Shown piece after piece: positions 1 through 7,753 of a DNA stretch of 64,000 bases. Position 1 is the stretch's first letter; every line of letters starts with the position of its first letter. Where the stretch lies: assembly GCA_947499715.1 (NCBI GenBank), contig CANMPL010000003.1, positions 464,349-528,348 on the forward strand, written 5' to 3'. The notes under the pieces are model-generated. The model did not search any database, was not told where the DNA came from, and saw nothing but the letters and a program-made list of their open reading frames with translations. This DNA is from an uncultured Paracoccaceae bacterium. Lineage in GTDB: Bacteria > Pseudomonadota > Alphaproteobacteria > Rhodobacterales > Rhodobacteraceae. The translations under genes were made by a program, and so were the position numbers.

Positions 1-1
1 T

Positions 2-136
2 ACTGCGTTCTATGAGACCAAGATCGCGACCGGGCGCTACTATATGGCGCGGCAATTGCCCGCGACGGCCATGCACCTTGCGCGGATTAACACCGGGGCT
101 GAAACGGTGATGGCGCTGGAGGCTGCGAATTTCTAA
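2..136 (+). CDS. acyl-CoA dehydrogenase, C-terminal fragment
   Basis: The window opens inside a reading frame whose last 44 codons end at TAA (134-136). The residues [19 protein letters not shown] are typical of the extra C-terminal domain of the large acyl-CoA dehydrogenases (about 590 residues) that include the DmdC-type enzymes. These are FAD enzymes that oxidise an acyl-CoA to the 2,3-enoyl-CoA and pass electrons to ETF. Only the tail is present, so substrate class and active-site residues cannot be judged. The fadA and fadB genes downstream support a role in beta-oxidation. The assignment rests on a short segment, so the family is likely but DmdC itself is not shown. Confidence 0.75.
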   Translation, partial: TAFYETKIATGRYYMARQLPATAMHLARINTGAETVMALEAANF

Positions 137-142
137 GGTGAA

Positions 143-160
143 GGCGGGGTAACCCCCGCC
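143..160 (+). other. intra-operon hairpin
   Basis: GGCGGGG (143-149), loop TAAC, CCCCGCC (154-160): a perfect 7-bp GC-rich stem just after the acyl-CoA dehydrogenase stop. No T-tract follows, so it may be an mRNA-stability or processing element or a weak attenuator rather than a full terminator. Confidence 0.45.
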
Positions 161-186
161 CGACCCCAAAAAGGACTAATAGCCCG

Positions 187-399
187 ATGCCCAAACGCCT
201 CCGCCTGACCCGCCGTTTCCCCGTCGCCATGACAGAGGATGGCTATCGCAGGCTACGGCGGTTCAGCAAGGACACCGGGTTGGAAGAAGGCGAGGCGCTG
301 TCGTTTCTGTTCGAAAACTTCGACAGCGTGATTGACGAAGATACCTTTGGCCACCGCCTGAGGAATTTTCAAAGTGAGTTGGAGGCGCGCAAGAAATGA
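187..399 (+). CDS. small basic hypothetical protein
   Basis: A 70-residue protein I do not recognise. It has a basic start (KRLRLTRRF) followed by helical Arg/Glu-rich stretches, and no signal peptide, membrane segment or cysteines. This would suit a small helical DNA- or protein-binding fold (ribbon-helix-helix size), but no diagnostic motif is visible. The ATG lies about 12 bases after AAGGA. Its TGA overlaps the next ATG as ATGA (396-399), so the two are probably translated together. Its place between an acyl-CoA dehydrogenase and fadA/fadB puts it in the beta-oxidation operon, which makes a regulatory or accessory role possible but unproven. Confidence 0.65.
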   Translation: MPKRLRLTRRFPVAMTEDGYRRLRRFSKDTGLEEGEALSFLFENFDSVIDEDTFGHRLRNFQSELEARKK

Positions 400-1082
400 T
401 CCGGACCGGCCTGACAGCGCTTTTGCTTTTGCTGCCCCTTGCAGCGTCCGGCCAAGGTATTGCGGATGCCCCACGTGCGGTTCAGATGTTTGCGCCGGTT
501 CAAGGCTATGCTGATTTGACAGAAGATCGCTTTGGCACGCCCGCGGCACCGTTTTCGACAGAGCTGGGGTTGGTGCTGGTCAGCCGCATGTTCCGCAACA
601 CCTGCTTGGGCATTGAACGTGGCGAGGCGCTGGATGACGCCATGCCGCCGGGTTTTGCGGCCTATGAATCCAATGCATTTTTTATGGGGCTTGAACCAAC
701 CGGTGACATGGATCGCATGGCGCTTTCGGCCTCTGGCGATATTGATACGGTTGACGCCAACGGGCACCCAATCATCGAACTTTCGGCCCATGCGACAGGC
801 ATGTCCTGCCGGTTGGAGTGGCAGATGAAGGAGCCTCCGGCGGCGGATCGTCAAGACGGCATGGCCGTTTACATGGAACATTGGCTGCCGTTCGAATTTG
901 CGCTGGTTCGGGTGGAACGCCCGTCGATGTCTGCCACACCGCAGATCACAAGTTTCGCCGAGTGGGACCGCCCCTGCGGCACGCGCTGGTGCAAGATGAC
1001 CGCGATCCACAACATGTCGCGCGGCGAGGTCATCTTGGAAACAACACTGAACATCACGTCCATTGGGGGGACCACACCATGA
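396..1082 (+). CDS. secreted/periplasmic hypothetical protein in fad operon
   Basis: 228 residues beginning with a clear Sec signal peptide: MIRT, a hydrophobic run of about 14 residues, then a likely cut at AASG-QG near residue 20. The mature part holds four cysteines (in RNTCLG, MSCRL, RPCGT and RWCK), compatible with disulfides in the periplasm. I do not recognise a family. It overlaps both neighbours by ATGA, so it is co-translated with cytoplasmic beta-oxidation enzymes, which is odd for an exported protein. A function cannot be given; exported and co-expressed with the fad genes is as far as the sequence goes. Confidence 0.75.
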   Translation: MIRTGLTALLLLLPLAASGQGIADAPRAVQMFAPVQGYADLTEDRFGTPAAPFSTELGLVLVSRMFRNTCLGIERGEALDDAMPPGFAAYESNAFFMGLEPTGDMDRMALSASGDIDTVDANGHPIIELSAHATGMSCRLEWQMKEPPAADRQDGMAVYMEHWLPFEFALVRVERPSMSATPQITSFAEWDRPCGTRWCKMTAIHNMSRGEVILETTLNITSIGGTTP

Positions 1083-1705
1083 AACTGCATTGCTTTGGCG
1101 AAAGCGGAAACAGCTATAAGGCAGCCCTTGCGCTGGAACTGGCGGGCGTCGACTGGGAACCGGTCTATGTGGACTTTTTCAAGGGTGCAGCCCGCACACC
1201 TGAATGGCGCGAAATCAACGGCATGGGCGAAGCCCCGGTGTTGATTGATGGCGAGGTCACGCTGAGCCAATCAGGCGCGATCCAGCAATATATTACTGAT
1301 AAGACAGGGTTATTCGGCGGGCCAAAGGCTGCCAAATACGAAGTCCTGCGTTGGGTGCTTTGGGACAATCACAAGCTCAGCTCTGTCGCGGGGATGCTGC
1401 GCTTCTTGATGAACTTCTTGCCCGAAGACAAGCGCCCCGCCGAGGCGATCGCCTTTAGTCAAGGACGGCTGAACGCCGCATTTGCAGTGCTAGAAGCCCA
1501 TTTGGACGGGCGCGATTGGATCGTGGGCGACAGCATTACCAACGCTGACATCTCTTGCTGTGGTTATCTTTATTACCCTGAACCTTTTGGTTTTGACCGC
1601 GCCGATTACCCAAACATCAACCGCTGGCTGGACAACATTGCCGCCGTGCCCGGTTGGAAACATCCCTATGATCTGATGCCCCGGGCGCTGCCCGGCACCG
1701 CTTAA
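1079..1705 (+). CDS. glutathione S-transferase family protein
   Basis: 208 residues. The N-terminal thioredoxin-like half starts MKLHCFGESGNSYK, where the Ser in SGNSYK is in the place of the catalytic Ser/Cys of bacterial GSTs. It continues to the cis-proline motif APVLIDG and LSQSGAIQQYI, which matches the glutathione gamma-glutamyl-binding site. The C-terminal half (from about residue 85) is the all-helical GST domain with SITNADIS, the N-capping motif. The reading frame extends upstream, but the ATG at 1079 overlaps the previous stop (ATGA) and gives the normal family length. It lies 12 bases before fadA, so it may detoxify or isomerise reactive acyl intermediates; that is inference. Confidence 0.88.
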   Translation: MKLHCFGESGNSYKAALALELAGVDWEPVYVDFFKGAARTPEWREINGMGEAPVLIDGEVTLSQSGAIQQYITDKTGLFGGPKAAKYEVLRWVLWDNHKLSSVAGMLRFLMNFLPEDKRPAEAIAFSQGRLNAAFAVLEAHLDGRDWIVGDSITNADISCCGYLYYPEPFGFDRADYPNINRWLDNIAAVPGWKHPYDLMPRALPGTA

Positions 1706-1717
1706 CAGGAGACGACA

Positions 1718-2929
1718 ATGACCGACGCCTATATCTATGACACCGTGCGCACGCCGCGCGGCAAGGGCCGCAAAGATGGCAGCCTGCACGAGGTCACATC
1801 CGCGCGCCTGTCCGCCGGCGTGCTGAACGCGCTGAAGGACCGCAACGGGCTGGAAGGCCACGCCGTTGAGGACGTGATCTGGGGCAACGTCACCCAAGTC
1901 GGTGAACAAGGCGGGTGTCTCGCGCGGACGGCCGTGCTCGCCTCTGATCTTGACGAAAGCATCCCCGGCCTTGCGATCAACCGCTTTTGCGCCTCAGGCA
2001 TGGAGGCCGTGAATTTGGCGGCCAACCAAGTGAAAGGCGGGGCTGGTCAGGCCTATATCGCCGGTGGCGTTGAAATGATGGGACGCGTGGCGATGGGCAG
2101 TGATGGTGCGGCGATTGCCGTTGATCCGTCGATTGCGATGGACACCTACTTTGTCCCGCAAGGGATCTCTGCCGATATTATCGCGACCGAATATGGCTTT
2201 AGCCGCGATGACGCCGACCAACTGGCCGTCGAAAGCCAAAAGCGTGCCAAGGCGGCGTGGGATGACGGGCGTTTTGACAAATCCATCGTCACTGTGCGCG
2301 ATATCAACGGCCTGCCGATACTGGCGCATGACGAATACATGCGCCCCGGCACCGACATGCAATCGCTTGGAGGTCTTAACCCGGCGTTCCAAGCGATGGG
2401 TGAGGTTATGCCAGGCTTTGATAAGGTCGCGCTGATGAAATACCCGCACCTTGAGCGGATCAACCACATCCACCATGCGGGCAACTCCTCTGGCATCGTG
2501 GACGGTGCTGCCGGTGTGCTTGTGGCGTCAAAAGAATGGGGCGAGGCGATGGGCATCAAGCCACGCGCCGTGATCCGCGCCACCGCCAAGATCGGCACTG
2601 ACCCCACCATCATGCTGACCGGACCGGTGCCTGTCACCGAAAAGATCATGGCCGATTCAGGCATGTCGATCAGCGACATTGACCTGTTCGAGGTCAACGA
2701 GGCCTTCGCATCGGTTGTGCTGCGCTTCATGCAAGCCTTTGACGTCGATAACAGCAAGGTCAACGTCAACGGCGGATCTATCGCGATGGGCCACCCGTTG
2801 GGTGCCACGGGTGCGATCATCATTGGCACACTGCTGGATGAGCTTGAAAGAACAGGCAAAGGCACAGGTCTTGCTACGCTTTGCATCGCATCCGGCATGG
2901 GTGCGGCCACCATTATCGAGCGTGTCTAA
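1718..2929 (+). CDS. fadA: acetyl-CoA acyltransferase (3-ketoacyl-CoA thiolase)
   Basis: 403-residue thiolase that cleaves 3-ketoacyl-CoA with CoA to acetyl-CoA and a shortened acyl-CoA, the last step of beta-oxidation. The nucleophile is Cys91 in NRFCASGMEAV, the base His359 is in GHPLGATGA, and the second Cys389 is in LCIASGMG, all intact. AGGAG precedes the ATG. It sits directly upstream of the double NTF2-like gene and the FadB/FadJ gene, so hydratase/dehydrogenase and thiolase are encoded together as in other fad operons. FadA versus FadI or a biosynthetic acetoacetyl-CoA thiolase cannot be separated by motif, but the operon favours the degradative role. Confidence 0.93.
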   Translation: MTDAYIYDTVRTPRGKGRKDGSLHEVTSARLSAGVLNALKDRNGLEGHAVEDVIWGNVTQVGEQGGCLARTAVLASDLDESIPGLAINRFCASGMEAVNLAANQVKGGAGQAYIAGGVEMMGRVAMGSDGAAIAVDPSIAMDTYFVPQGISADIIATEYGFSRDDADQLAVESQKRAKAAWDDGRFDKSIVTVRDINGLPILAHDEYMRPGTDMQSLGGLNPAFQAMGEVMPGFDKVALMKYPHLERINHIHHAGNSSGIVDGAAGVLVASKEWGEAMGIKPRAVIRATAKIGTDPTIMLTGPVPVTEKIMADSGMSISDIDLFEVNEAFASVVLRFMQAFDVDNSKVNVNGGSIAMGHPLGATGAIIIGTLLDELERTGKGTGLATLCIASGMGAATIIERV

Positions 2930-2933
2930 ATCC

Positions 2934-3854
2934 ATGTCGGCAGCGTTGAAGACAGCCAAAGACGTCTCTGAACACTTGCTACGCATCACAGCCAAAGCCC
3001 TGATGCAGCGGGATTTTGAGTTGTTTGCGACCTGTTTTTTCCTGCCGCAAACAATGAACACCATGGGGCGCCGTATCGTGGCAGAAACAAGGTTCGATCT
3101 GCGGCGCGCCTTTGAAAGCAACTGCGACCATCTTGAAAGCATCGGGGTGACAGAGCTTCGCCGCGAATGCGTGGCAGCAATCTTTCACGGTGAAAATCGG
3201 GTGGAGGCGACGCATCTGAGCACGTTGATTGCAAACGGTGAAGAAGTGGTTCCGCCCTACCCTGTGTTTTCCGTCCTCGAAAAGGTCGACGGGTCTTGGG
3301 TCATCATGTCATCCGAATATGCGCTTGATGATCAAAGTGGCGGGGCCAAGGCCCTGCATGCTGCCGAAGAAGGCGACGCGGAGGCGGAAGAGATCTATCA
3401 GGTCCATCTGGACCGATTGTCGGACGCACTTATCCAGGGTGACTTTGACACCTTCAAAGACAGAATCAGCCTGCCACATCAAATCACCACAGAAACGGAC
3501 GTTATCAGGGTCGCAACTGAAGCAGAGATGAAGGACCTCTTTGATCGGTTCGCAATCATGTACGCCAATCAGGGGCTGACCGATTTCGTCCGTACTGTGC
3601 GCGAAGCGCAATTCATTACGCCCGACGAAATTATTGGCACTCATATCAGTCACCAAATGCGTCATGGGCAACGCATTATGCCACCATACCCTAACCGCGT
3701 CCGCCTTGTGCGGGACGCCGATGGCCAATGGAGAGAAACCCATTGCGCCAATGCCATCCTCAACAATTTCGAGAATTTCAAACTTTGGACGCGGCTGGCC
3801 GATGACCCTTGCCTGCCAGAGTTTGATCAACCCACCAAAGGAACCAAATCATGA
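2934..3854 (+). CDS. double NTF2/SnoaL-like protein, unknown function
   Basis: 306 residues from the ATG at 2934, four bases after the fadA stop; the open frame extends back into fadA, but those codons are a shadow. There appear to be two similar halves. Each has a helix pair (VSEHLLRITAKALMQRDFE / IYQVHLDRLSDALIQGDFD), then FxLPxxxxT-like text (FFLPQTMNT / ISLPHQITT), then a later PPYP (EEVVPPYPVF / RIMPPYPNRV). That is the layout of tandem NTF2-like (SnoaL-type) cones. It ends in an ATGA overlap with fadB, so it is tightly co-translated with beta-oxidation enzymes. An enzymatic or binding role for a lipid-derived ligand is possible; nothing more can be said. Confidence 0.75.
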   Translation: MSAALKTAKDVSEHLLRITAKALMQRDFELFATCFFLPQTMNTMGRRIVAETRFDLRRAFESNCDHLESIGVTELRRECVAAIFHGENRVEATHLSTLIANGEEVVPPYPVFSVLEKVDGSWVIMSSEYALDDQSGGAKALHAAEEGDAEAEEIYQVHLDRLSDALIQGDFDTFKDRISLPHQITTETDVIRVATEAEMKDLFDRFAIMYANQGLTDFVRTVREAQFITPDEIIGTHISHQMRHGQRIMPPYPNRVRLVRDADGQWRETHCANAILNNFENFKLWTRLADDPCLPEFDQPTKGTKS

Positions 3855-6046
3855 CCGATTTTACGATGGAAAAAGACGCCGATGGCGTCGCCGTGATCAC
3901 CTGGGACGTGAAGTCCAAGTCAATGAACGTCATGAGCCGCGACAGCATGGTTGTGCTGGATGGGCTGATAGACGACGCGCTTGGCGACGCAGCCGTAAAA
4001 GGCATCGTGATCACCTCTGGCAAGGACAGCTTTGCCGGGGGCATGGATTTGAATGTGCTGGGCACCATCCGCGAAGAATACAAAGATAACCCCGCAGAGG
4101 GGCTGTTTGAATTCACCATGAACGGCCACAAGATGCTGCGCAAAATCGAACGCGCGGGCATGGACCCCAAAACCTTGAAGGGTGGCAAACCGATCGCAGC
4201 CGCCCTGCCCGGCACAGCGCTAGGCATCGGTCTTGAACTGCCACTCGCCTGTCACCGCATCTTTGCCGCAGACAATCCCAAGGCCAAGATCGGCCTGCCA
4301 GAGATCATGGTCGGCATCTTCCCCGGTGCTGGCGGCACGACACGTTTGGTGCGCAAGATGGGCGCGATTGCGGCTTCTCCCTTGTTGCTTGAGGGCAAAT
4401 TGAACAACCCAGCCAAGGCAAAATCTGCGGGTGTCATTGATGAGGTCGTGGCCGCAGAAGAACTGCTGTCATCCGCGAAGGCTTGGGTGCTGAACGCCAC
4501 GGACGCCGACATCGTCAAGCCATGGGACCAGAAGGGCTACAAGATGCCCGGCGGCGCACCTTACCACCCCGCGGGTTTCATGAATTTCGTCGGCGCCTCT
4601 GCCATGGTCAACGGTAAGACGATGGGCGTTTATCCCGCCGCCAAGGCGTTGCTGTCGGCGGTCTACGAAGGTGCGCTGGTGCCGTTTGACACAGCTCTTC
4701 AGATTGAAGCGCGCTGGTTTACGCATGTGCTGATGAACCCTTCATCAAGCGCCATGATCCGCAGCCTCTTCATCAACAAGGAAGCGCTGGAAAAGGGAGC
4801 CAACCGCCCCGCCGTGGATGACCAAAAGGTCAAAAAGGTCGGTGTCATCGGCGCAGGCATGATGGGCGCTGGCATTGCACTGGTATCAGCGCTCGCCGGC
4901 ATTCAGGTCGTGCTGATCGACGCCAAGCAGGAGGCCGCAGACAAGGGCAAATCCTACACCGCCGACTATATGGACAAGGGCATTTCCCGGAAGAAAGCCA
5001 CGCCCGAAAAGAAAGAGGCGGTGCTGGGCCTTATCAATGCCACAACGGACTACGCGGCCCTCGCTGGCTGTGACCTGATCGTGGAAGCGGTGTTTGAAGA
5101 TGTGGGGGTCAAGGCAGAAGTGACGGCCAAGGTGCAGGCAGCTTGCCCCGACGCGGTCTTTGCCACCAACACCTCAACCCTGCCGATCACCGAATTGGCG
5201 AAGGCCAGTAACGACGCCGAGAACTTCATCGGCATCCACTTCTTCAGCCCCGTCGACAAGATGATGCTGGTTGAGATCATCAAGGGTCAAAAGACCGGCC
5301 CGGTGGCCGTGGCCAAAGCGCTCGACTTTGTGCGCCAGATCCGCAAGACGCCGATTGTCGTCAATGACGAGCGGTTCTTCTACGCCAACCGTTGCATCAT
5401 TCCCTACATCAACGAAGGCATTCGGATGGTGAAGGAAGGGGTCGAACCCGCGTTGATCGAAAACGCAGCCAAACTGGTGGGCATGCCACTGGGTCCGTTG
5501 CAATTGACGGATGAAACCTCAATCGATCTTGGCGTGAAAATCGCCAAAGCGACCAAAGCCGCGATGGGCGATGCCTATGACGACGCGCAGGATGAAGTGC
5601 TGTTCTGGATGTTCGACGAGGGCCGTTTGGGCCGCAAATCCAACAGCGGGTTCTATGCCTACGACGACAAGGGCAAGCGTCAGGGACTTTGGGACGGTCT
5701 GGCCGCGAAATATCCTGTGGCAGATGAACAGCCTGATCTAACGACGGTGCAGCATCGCCTGCTCTTTGCCCAAGTGCTTGAAGCAGTCCGCGCGCTGGAG
5801 GAAGGCGTCTTGGAAGACATCCGCGAAGGCGACGTGGGCGCGATCCTTGGATGGGGCTTTGCGCCGTGGTCCGGGGGCCCGTTCAGCTGGCTCGACATCA
5901 TCGGTGCGCCCTATGCAGCGGAACGCTGTGACCAACTGACCGCCGAATTTGGAGAGCGTTTCACGACACCTGCCCTGCTGCGCGAAATGGCCGACAAGAC
6001 ACAGTCGTTCTATGGCCGTTTTGGGAAAAAGGCTGACGCGGCCTAG
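3851..6046 (+). CDS. fadB: multifunctional enoyl-CoA hydratase / 3-hydroxyacyl-CoA dehydrogenase
   Basis: 731 residues, the usual size of FadB/FadJ alpha subunits. The N-terminal crotonase domain (about 1-300) has the oxyanion/catalytic stretch GTALGIGLELPLACHR and LPEIMVGIFPGAGG with the catalytic Glu. The dehydrogenase Rossmann domain starts near residue 326 with VGVIGAGMMGAG, followed by the catalytic-His motif HFFSPVDKMMLVEI and the C-terminal 3HCDH helical domains. It hydrates 2-enoyl-CoA and oxidises 3-hydroxyacyl-CoA with NAD+, then passes product to the thiolase encoded upstream. Its ATG overlaps the previous stop, and a rho-independent terminator follows. It may equally be called fadJ. 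Confidence 0.95.
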   Translation: MTDFTMEKDADGVAVITWDVKSKSMNVMSRDSMVVLDGLIDDALGDAAVKGIVITSGKDSFAGGMDLNVLGTIREEYKDNPAEGLFEFTMNGHKMLRKIERAGMDPKTLKGGKPIAAALPGTALGIGLELPLACHRIFAADNPKAKIGLPEIMVGIFPGAGGTTRLVRKMGAIAASPLLLEGKLNNPAKAKSAGVIDEVVAAEELLSSAKAWVLNATDADIVKPWDQKGYKMPGGAPYHPAGFMNFVGASAMVNGKTMGVYPAAKALLSAVYEGALVPFDTALQIEARWFTHVLMNPSSSAMIRSLFINKEALEKGANRPAVDDQKVKKVGVIGAGMMGAGIALVSALAGIQVVLIDAKQEAADKGKSYTADYMDKGISRKKATPEKKEAVLGLINATTDYAALAGCDLIVEAVFEDVGVKAEVTAKVQAACPDAVFATNTSTLPITELAKASNDAENFIGIHFFSPVDKMMLVEIIKGQKTGPVAVAKALDFVRQIRKTPIVVNDERFFYANRCIIPYINEGIRMVKEGVEPALIENAAKLVGMPLGPLQLTDETSIDLGVKIAKATKAAMGDAYDDAQDEVLFWMFDEGRLGRKSNSGFYAYDDKGKRQGLWDGLAAKYPVADEQPDLTTVQHRLLFAQVLEAVRALEEGVLEDIREGDVGAILGWGFAPWSGGPFSWLDIIGAPYAAERCDQLTAEFGERFTTPALLREMADKTQSFYGRFGKKADAA

Positions 6047-6066
6047 ATTGTCAAAAAAATCACGAG

Positions 6067-6098
6067 GGGCGCGGCCTGCAAGAGCTGCGCCCTTTTTT
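6067..6098 (+). terminator. rho-independent terminator of the fad operon
   Basis: GGGCGC (6067-6072) pairs with GCGCCC (6087-6092), with extra inner GC pairing, and is followed by six T (6093-6098). It lies 20 bases after the fadB stop. Its T-tract overlaps the stop codon of the convergent sulfotransferase-like gene. Confidence 0.85.
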
Positions 6099-6753
6099 AT
6101 GCTTCAGGATCAAAGCGATAACCGCTCCGCTGGATGTCCGCTTTGCACAACTTTCCAACCAGCGCCGCATCATCGTCCGTATAAAACCCACGCCAATCCC
6201 GCGCCCGGTCAGAGGCATTGGCATGGGGCAAATCAACCTCAAACCCAAGATGGTCAGCAAAAGGCGCGAGGTCATCGCGCCAATGTTCCAGCCGGGCAAA
6301 TAGTGCGTCATGTTCGCGGCCCGCACCATCGGTGACGTAGTGAGCGTAAGGATTGGCAGCTAGGCTCGCCTGTGTATGCGGGTGGTTTAGAAACGATTTG
6401 AAATCAAGCGCTTGCGCAAGTTTGACGGCTTGATGGTTGAACCGCTGTGCCTGTAGCCAATGGTAATAGCTGACGATCCGGTCCCACGGATTGCGCACCA
6501 AGGTCACGACCATGAAATCGCTCATTTCGGATCGCGAGATCAGCCCTTCTGCATCGGCGAGTGTGCTGTGCTTCCATAACCGTCCTGCCGTTTTTGCGTC
6601 CTTGAGCCGCCCGCGCCTGCGCAACGCTTTGGGTGTATCACCAACCAGAATGTCATCCTTCATCGCGCGGCTTTCCAACGCCAACGCCATCGCGGTGCCA
6701 CCCGTTTTGGGAATATGCACAAAGATATAGCGCCGCCCGCGCGAGATGATCAT
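6097..6753 (-). CDS. sulfotransferase family protein
   Basis: 218 residues. The N-terminus has YIFVHIPKTGGTAM, the 5'-phosphosulfate-binding loop of PAPS-dependent sulfotransferases (Sulfotransfer_2/Gal-3-O type). Residues near 90 give VTLVRNPWDRIVSYYHW, the 3'-phosphate-binding motif. It would transfer sulfate from PAPS to an unknown acceptor such as a glycan or lipid. The frame runs 32 codons further upstream, but ATG 6753 overlaps the EamA gene stop (ATGA) and lies directly before the conserved start, so it is chosen. The pairing with a membrane exporter suggests a sulfated product or precursor that is moved across the membrane; this is inference. Confidence 0.85.
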   Translation of the reverse strand: MIISRGRRYIFVHIPKTGGTAMALALESRAMKDDILVGDTPKALRRRGRLKDAKTAGRLWKHSTLADAEGLISRSEMSDFMVVTLVRNPWDRIVSYYHWLQAQRFNHQAVKLAQALDFKSFLNHPHTQASLAANPYAHYVTDGAGREHDALFARLEHWRDDLAPFADHLGFEVDLPHANASDRARDWRGFYTDDDAALVGKLCKADIQRSGYRFDPEA

Positions 6754-7658
6754 GCCCCGTCCCTTTGACTGCGGATGGCAATGACGATCCCGGCCATTGC
6801 GATCAACGCCATACCAAGCAACCCTAATGCAGGCACGGTCTGCCCCCAAAGGATATAGGCCCAGAAGCTGGCGAAAATCAGCAAGGAATACTCAAAGACC
6901 GCGACGAAACTCGCCTCGCCCAATTGGTAGCCGCGAAAGATCAACACGATCCCAATCAACGCACCGATGGCTTGTGCCACATACCATCCAATCAGCGTGG
7001 GGGTCAGCGGCATCCAGCCCCGCAGCGGAAATCCAGCAGGGTCTCCGCCGTTGCCCGCAGGTAAAACCAGCACACCCACGGCCCCAAAGAGCGTCAGCAG
7101 GCCAAAGAACCAAACCGTCAAGGTTGCTGTCCCCTCCCCCTCGCACCATGCACGGGTCGCGACGGCACCGATGGCATAAAGAAGGCCTGCGCAAACCGGC
7201 AAAAACGCCACCAGATCAAGCGCAGCAGGGTCAGGCCGGATCACCAGAAGCGCACCAACAAAGCCCACCACAACCGCCATCCAGCGCATCGGCCCCACCC
7301 GTTTGCCCTGAAACAGGACAGAGATCAGCACGACAAAGAGTGGTGCGGTAAAAAGGCCAGCAACGACAACACCGATGGGCAGCAAGGCCAGACAACCGAA
7401 ATAGATGACCATCGCGCCCGCTGTGAAAAGACTGCGACCTAGCACCGCCATCGGGTTTTGCGGCCAAAGCGCGCCCACCCCAAAGCGGGCCGCAATCACA
7501 AGCGCAGCAATCACCATGCCACCGCGGATGAGGTGAAACTGTGACAGTGAACTGTCGGGCGTGACAAACGGCACAAAGTTGTCCGTCAGCCCCAGCGTCA
7601 TCATTCCCGCAAGGATCATAAGTGCCGCGCGGCCCGGTTGGACGGTTTGAGTGGACAT
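6750..7658 (-). CDS. EamA/DMT family transporter
   Basis: 302 residues from the ATG at 7658 (AAGG about 11 bases upstream; the frame opens further up without a ribosome site). The protein has about ten hydrophobic segments in two EamA repeats. Examples are AALMILAGMMTLG at the start, ALLPIGVVVAGLFTAPLFV in the first half, and YVAQAIGALIGIVLIFRGYQ and LLGMALIAMAGIVIAI in the second. This is the layout of drug/metabolite exporters of the inner membrane. Substrate cannot be told from sequence. It is first in a two-gene unit with the sulfotransferase and is divergent from the acyl-CoA ligase gene. Confidence 0.9.
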   Translation of the reverse strand: MSTQTVQPGRAALMILAGMMTLGLTDNFVPFVTPDSSLSQFHLIRGGMVIAALVIAARFGVGALWPQNPMAVLGRSLFTAGAMVIYFGCLALLPIGVVVAGLFTAPLFVVLISVLFQGKRVGPMRWMAVVVGFVGALLVIRPDPAALDLVAFLPVCAGLLYAIGAVATRAWCEGEGTATLTVWFFGLLTLFGAVGVLVLPAGNGGDPAGFPLRGWMPLTPTLIGWYVAQAIGALIGIVLIFRGYQLGEASFVAVFEYSLLIFASFWAYILWGQTVPALGLLGMALIAMAGIVIAIRSQRDGA

Positions 7659-7753
7659 TTGCGTGATTGCCTTGATGTTTTCGCCATTGGCAAAGTCACA
7701 TAAGCGCAGCAATACTCAAGCCTGAAAACGACATCACGGTTTGGGAGGACAAG

